Shown: positions 61,361 to 64,000 of the stretch, in pieces | Layout: the number at the start of each line of letters is the position of its first letter | Position numbering within the stretch: position 1 is the stretch's first letter | Assembly: GCA_934464705.1 (NCBI GenBank) | Contig: CAKSKB010000005.1 | Coordinates: 1-64,000, forward strand | Direction: 5' to 3' | DNA length: 64,000 nt | Origin: an uncultured Clostridia bacterium | GTDB lineage: Bacteria > Bacillota > Clostridia > HGM11514 | The notes under the pieces: model-generated | Told to the model about the DNA's origin: nothing | What the model saw: the letters and a program-made list of their open reading frames with translations, nothing else | Databases searched by the model: none | Made by a program: the position numbers and the translations under genes

Positions 61361-62146
61361 TTATCCAAGGTATTTAGCGATAATCTTGTCATATTCGCCG
61401 CTTGCCTTGATATTTTCAAGACCTTTGTTGAAAGCGTCGATAAGTTCCTGCTTATCGCTGCTGAAGATAGCCATACCGTACTGAGCCGGTTCGTTTTCGG
61501 TACCTTCAACAAACTTCATTTCGAGGTTGCCTGTTTTGATGCTGTACTTTAAGATAGGAGTATCGTCGAAGCAAGCCGCAACCTGACCGCCGATAACAGC
61601 CTGGTACATATCGGGAGATGTGGAAACCGTAACAACTTCAAAACCGTACTGATCCTTAATGCTTTCGGCATACTGGTTGCTCATTGTACCGTTTTTAACA
61701 GCAACCTTTTTACCTTTAAGGTCTTCAAAGCCCTTAATATCGGAATCCTTTGCAACAGCCATACCCTGTGTTGCATCATAGTAACCGTCGGAGAAAATCC
61801 AGCCGGAAGCCTTTCTCTCATCGGTAATCGAAGCACCGGCAATCATACCGTCCGCCTGACCTGCCTGGCAAGCTGCGATTGCAGCGTCCCAGCCGATGTA
61901 CTGAAGATCATATTCAAAGCCCTGATCCTTTGCAACAGCTGCAAGGATGTCCATATCGATACCTACGATGTTGCCTTCTGCGTCCTGGAATTCAAACGGG
62001 CTGAATCCCTTATCTGTTGCGATAACATACTTCTTTGCAGCCTTGCCGGAATCTGCCTTTTTGTCGGCTGCATTGTCCTTGCTTCCGCAAGCTGCAAGAC
62101 AGAAGAGCATAGCAAAAGCGCAAACTAAACTTACAATTTTTTTCAT
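61361..62146 (-). CDS. Polar amino-acid ABC transporter, substrate-binding lipoprotein
   Basis: The 261-residue protein has a lipoprotein signal with the lipobox LAAC (Cys about 20) and a bacterial extracellular solute-binding domain family 3, starting YVIATDKGFSPFEFQDAEG and containing GIDMDILAAVAKDQGFEY and GMIAGASITDERK. It binds an amino acid outside the membrane; the exact one is not readable. It is the first gene of the importer operon, with its own promoter. Confidence 0.95.
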   Translation of the reverse strand: MKKIVSLVCAFAMLFCLAACGSKDNAADKKADSGKAAKKYVIATDKGFSPFEFQDAEGNIVGIDMDILAAVAKDQGFEYDLQYIGWDAAIAACQAGQADGMIAGASITDERKASGWIFSDGYYDATQGMAVAKDSDIKGFEDLKGKKVAVKNGTMSNQYAESIKDQYGFEVVTVSTSPDMYQAVIGGQVAACFDDTPILKYSIKTGNLEMKFVEGTENEPAQYGMAIFSSDKQELIDAFNKGLENIKASGEYDKIIAKYLG

Positions 62147-62180
62147 GGTATAAACCCCCTAATAATAATATAATACAAAT

Positions 62181-62209
62181 ATTATATCACCAACCGAGCA
62201 TTTTGTCAA
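62181..62209 (-). promoter_or_regulatory. Promoter of the amino-acid importer operon
   Basis: On the minus strand TTGACA and TATAAT are separated by 17 bp. Its -35 box is back to back with that of the tcdA promoter. Confidence 0.85.
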
Positions 62210-62217
62210 TCATAAGA

Positions 62218-62247
62218 TTGACAAAACATACCTGAAAGTGATATAAT
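62218..62247 (+). promoter_or_regulatory. Promoter of tcdA-mnmA
   Basis: TTGACA and TATAAT are separated by 18 bp. The -10 ends 31 bp before the ATG. Together with the divergent promoter the -35 boxes form the palindrome TGTCAATC-ataa-GATTGACA (62204-62223). Confidence 0.82.
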
Positions 62248-62278
62248 TTTATTATCACAGGCAAAACGGAGAACAAAT

Positions 62279-62995
62279 ATGATAAACGAATTTTCAAGAA
62301 CAGAACTTCTTTTGGGAGAACACGGCATGGAAAAGCTCAAATCGGCACGCGTTGCGGTGTTCGGAATCGGGGGCGTCGGAGGGCATGCGGCGGAAGCGCT
62401 TGTGCGTTCGGGGCTCGGCGAAATCGACATAATTGACAGCGATACCGTTTCCGTCACCAACATAAACCGCCAGATTATAGCGCTTTTAAGCACAGTCGGG
62501 CAAAAAAAGGTTGATGTTATGGAACGGCGGCTGAAGGACATCAGCCCCTATATCAAAGTCAATAAATACGACTGCTTTTACCTCCCCGAAACGGCATCCG
62601 TGTTTGATTTTTCAAAATACGATTACGTGATTGACGCCATCGACACCGTAACCGGGAAAATAGGTCTTATCATGCAGGCAAACGAGTCGGGCACCCCGAT
62701 AATTTCCTCTATGGGCGCGGGAAACAAGCTCTCTCCCGAAGGGTTTAAGGTGGCGGACATTTACAAGACAAAATGCTGCCCTTTGGCGAAGGTCATGCGG
62801 CACGAGCTTAAAAAACGGGGCATAAAAAAGCTTAACGTTGTATATTCGGAGGAGCTGCCCATGAAGCCGCTTCCGAGCGGCGAAGAATGTTCAAAACGGC
62901 AGGTCCCGGGGTCGGTTTCGTTTGTTCCGTCGGTTGCAGGGCTGATAATTGCCGGAAAGGTTGTAAACGACATTACGGGGAGGACGAATTTATGA
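62279..62995 (+). CDS. tcdA: tRNA threonylcarbamoyladenosine dehydratase
   Basis: TcdA makes the cyclic form of t6A in tRNA. The 238-residue protein is a ThiF/E1-like enzyme with GIGGVGGHAAEALVRSG (ATP-binding loop), the helix with NINRQ, and DAIDTVTGKI, and ends at about the usual length. CGGAG is before the ATG. It overlaps mnmA by four bases; both genes modify tRNA, so they form a natural pair. Confidence 0.93.
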   Translation: MINEFSRTELLLGEHGMEKLKSARVAVFGIGGVGGHAAEALVRSGLGEIDIIDSDTVSVTNINRQIIALLSTVGQKKVDVMERRLKDISPYIKVNKYDCFYLPETASVFDFSKYDYVIDAIDTVTGKIGLIMQANESGTPIISSMGAGNKLSPEGFKVADIYKTKCCPLAKVMRHELKKRGIKKLNVVYSEELPMKPLPSGEECSKRQVPGSVSFVPSVAGLIIAGKVVNDITGRTNL

Positions 62996-64000
62996 AAAGA
63001 GCACTTGTTGCCATGAGCGGAGGGGTGGATTCTTCCGTTTCGGCATTTTTGATGAAGGAAGCCGGCTTTGACTGCACCGGTGTTACCATGCGGCTTTTCG
63101 ATAATGAGGACGCAGGCATGGAACGTGAGAAATCGTGCTGTTCGCTTGATGATGTCGAGGACGCAAGAGCGGTTGCAAACCGCCTCGGAATACCGTACTT
63201 TGTTTTTAATTTCAAGGCTGATTTCAAAAGGTGCGTAATAGACAGGTTTATCGAAGCCTACGAATGCGGTGCGACGCCGAATCCGTGCATTGACTGCAAC
63301 AGGTTTTTGAAGTTTGAGCGGCTTTATCGCCGTGCAAGGGAAATCGAGTGTGATTACATCGCAACCGGGCACTACGCAAGAATTGAAAAATCCGGCGGCA
63401 GATTTCTTCTTAAAAAGGCAAAGGATTTAACCAAGGACCAAAGCTATGTTCTGTATTCTTTAACTCAGGAACAGCTTGCGCACACTAAATTTCCCCTCGG
63501 AGAATTTGAAAAGTCCGAAGTTAGAAAAATAGCGGAGGAGCACGGCTTTGTGAACGCAAAAAAGCATGACAGCCAGGATATTTGCTTCGTACCGGACGGC
63601 GATTACGCAAAAATCATCGAGCTTCACACCGGAAAGAGCTATCCTCACGGCAATTTCGTCGGCATTGACGGAAAAATCCTGGGTGAACACAAAGGAATTA
63701 TAAGATACACGATAGGTCAGAGAAAAGGGCTCGGGCTTGCCCTCCCCGAACCTCTTTACGTATGCGAAAAAAGGACAGACACAAACGAAGTGGTTCTCGG
63801 GCGCAACGAGGATTTATTCTCAAGAGAATTTGATGTTTCCGATATAAATTGGATAGCATTTGACACACCGCCCGAAAAATTCCGTGCAAGCGTTAAAATA
63901 AGATACCGCCAGAAAGAACAGCCGGCGGAAATCATAAAAGACGGCGAAAATAGGGTTCATGTGGTGTTTGACGAACCCCAAAGAGCAATAACCTCCGGTC
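62992..64000 (+). CDS. mnmA: tRNA-specific 2-thiouridylase MnmA (3' end outside window)
   Basis: MnmA adds sulfur to uridine 34 of certain tRNAs. The frame runs to the window edge with at least 336 residues. It shows the PP-loop motif MSGGVDSSV (about 8-16), the first active cysteine in NPCIDCN (about 102-108), QSYVLYSL, and the second cysteine in DSQDICFVPDGDY, followed by TIGQRKGL. GGGAGGA precedes the ATG. The last part of the C-terminal beta domain is missing only because the window ends. Confidence 0.96.
   Translation, partial: MKRALVAMSGGVDSSVSAFLMKEAGFDCTGVTMRLFDNEDAGMEREKSCCSLDDVEDARAVANRLGIPYFVFNFKADFKRCVIDRFIEAYECGATPNPCIDCNRFLKFERLYRRAREIECDYIATGHYARIEKSGGRFLLKKAKDLTKDQSYVLYSLTQEQLAHTKFPLGEFEKSEVRKIAEEHGFVNAKKHDSQDICFVPDGDYAKIIELHTGKSYPHGNFVGIDGKILGEHKGIIRYTIGQRKGLGLALPEPLYVCEKRTDTNEVVLGRNEDLFSREFDVSDINWIAFDTPPEKFRASVKIRYRQKEQPAEIIKDGENRVHVVFDEPQRAITSG

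Overview
The window comes from a Gram-positive anaerobe of the class Clostridia. The evidence is the nusB-xseA-xseB-ispA-dxs-tlyA-nadK-argR-recN gene order, an OLE RNA with its partner gene oapA inside that operon, ClpE, RNase J, HPr with both His15 and Ser46, TTGACA/TATAAT promoters with 17-bp spacers, strong GGAGG ribosome binding sites, and an S-layer-anchored giant surface protein. A plant-polysaccharide-using gut or rumen species would fit the surface protein, the GH127 enzyme, the esterases and the many AraC regulators, but the species cannot be named from the sequence.

Layout. 1-6013 (-): 5' part of a very large secreted protein (signal peptide, two copies of a lectin-like domain, beta-helix, helical repeats, start of an SLH domain). 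It is divergent from an AraC regulator (6188-7606) whose sensor half carries the same lectin-like domain. 7628-9791 (-): uvrC and ptsH. 9952-20285 (-): the long housekeeping operon nusB-xseA-xseB-ispA-OLE RNA-oapA-dxs-tlyA-[four-helix-bundle cassette]-nadK-argR-recN-rseC. 20429-24873 (+): esterase, LOG-family protein, exonuclease III and a REC/HD-GYP/GGDEF protein. 25027-25289: tRNA-His, tRNA-Gln and tRNA-Lys. 25411-32240 (+): yajC, TIGR04086-type membrane protein, small secreted protein, secD, secF, HAD phosphatase, clpE. 32283-35882 (-): two lipoproteins, SGNH hydrolase, RNase J with a structured leader.

36193-43868 is an accessory catabolic region: a TIM-barrel isomerase-like gene, then a four-gene minus-strand operon (two FAD oxidoreductases, an M14-type metallopeptidase-like protein and a lyase-like toroid protein), divergent from a PocR-AraC regulator. 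43907-44993 (-): two tandem QueT transporters under a preQ1-I riboswitch. 45013-56671 (-): ABC exporter, C_GCAxxG_C_C protein, metallophosphoesterase, half-size EamA transporter, SbcC/SbcD-like pair, uvrA, uvrB. 56690-57032 is a MITE-like element with inverted termini. 57049-59750: GH127 enzyme and divergent AraC regulator. 59884-62146 (-): polar amino-acid ABC importer. 62279-64000 (+): tcdA and mnmA (cut by the window edge).

The most unusual signals are the domain shared between the cytoplasmic AraC regulator and the neighbouring surface protein; a four-helix-bundle gene bounded by inverted repeats inside the OLE operon, with a solo copy of the repeat 13 kb away; and a PocR-controlled oxidoreductase locus of unknown substrate.
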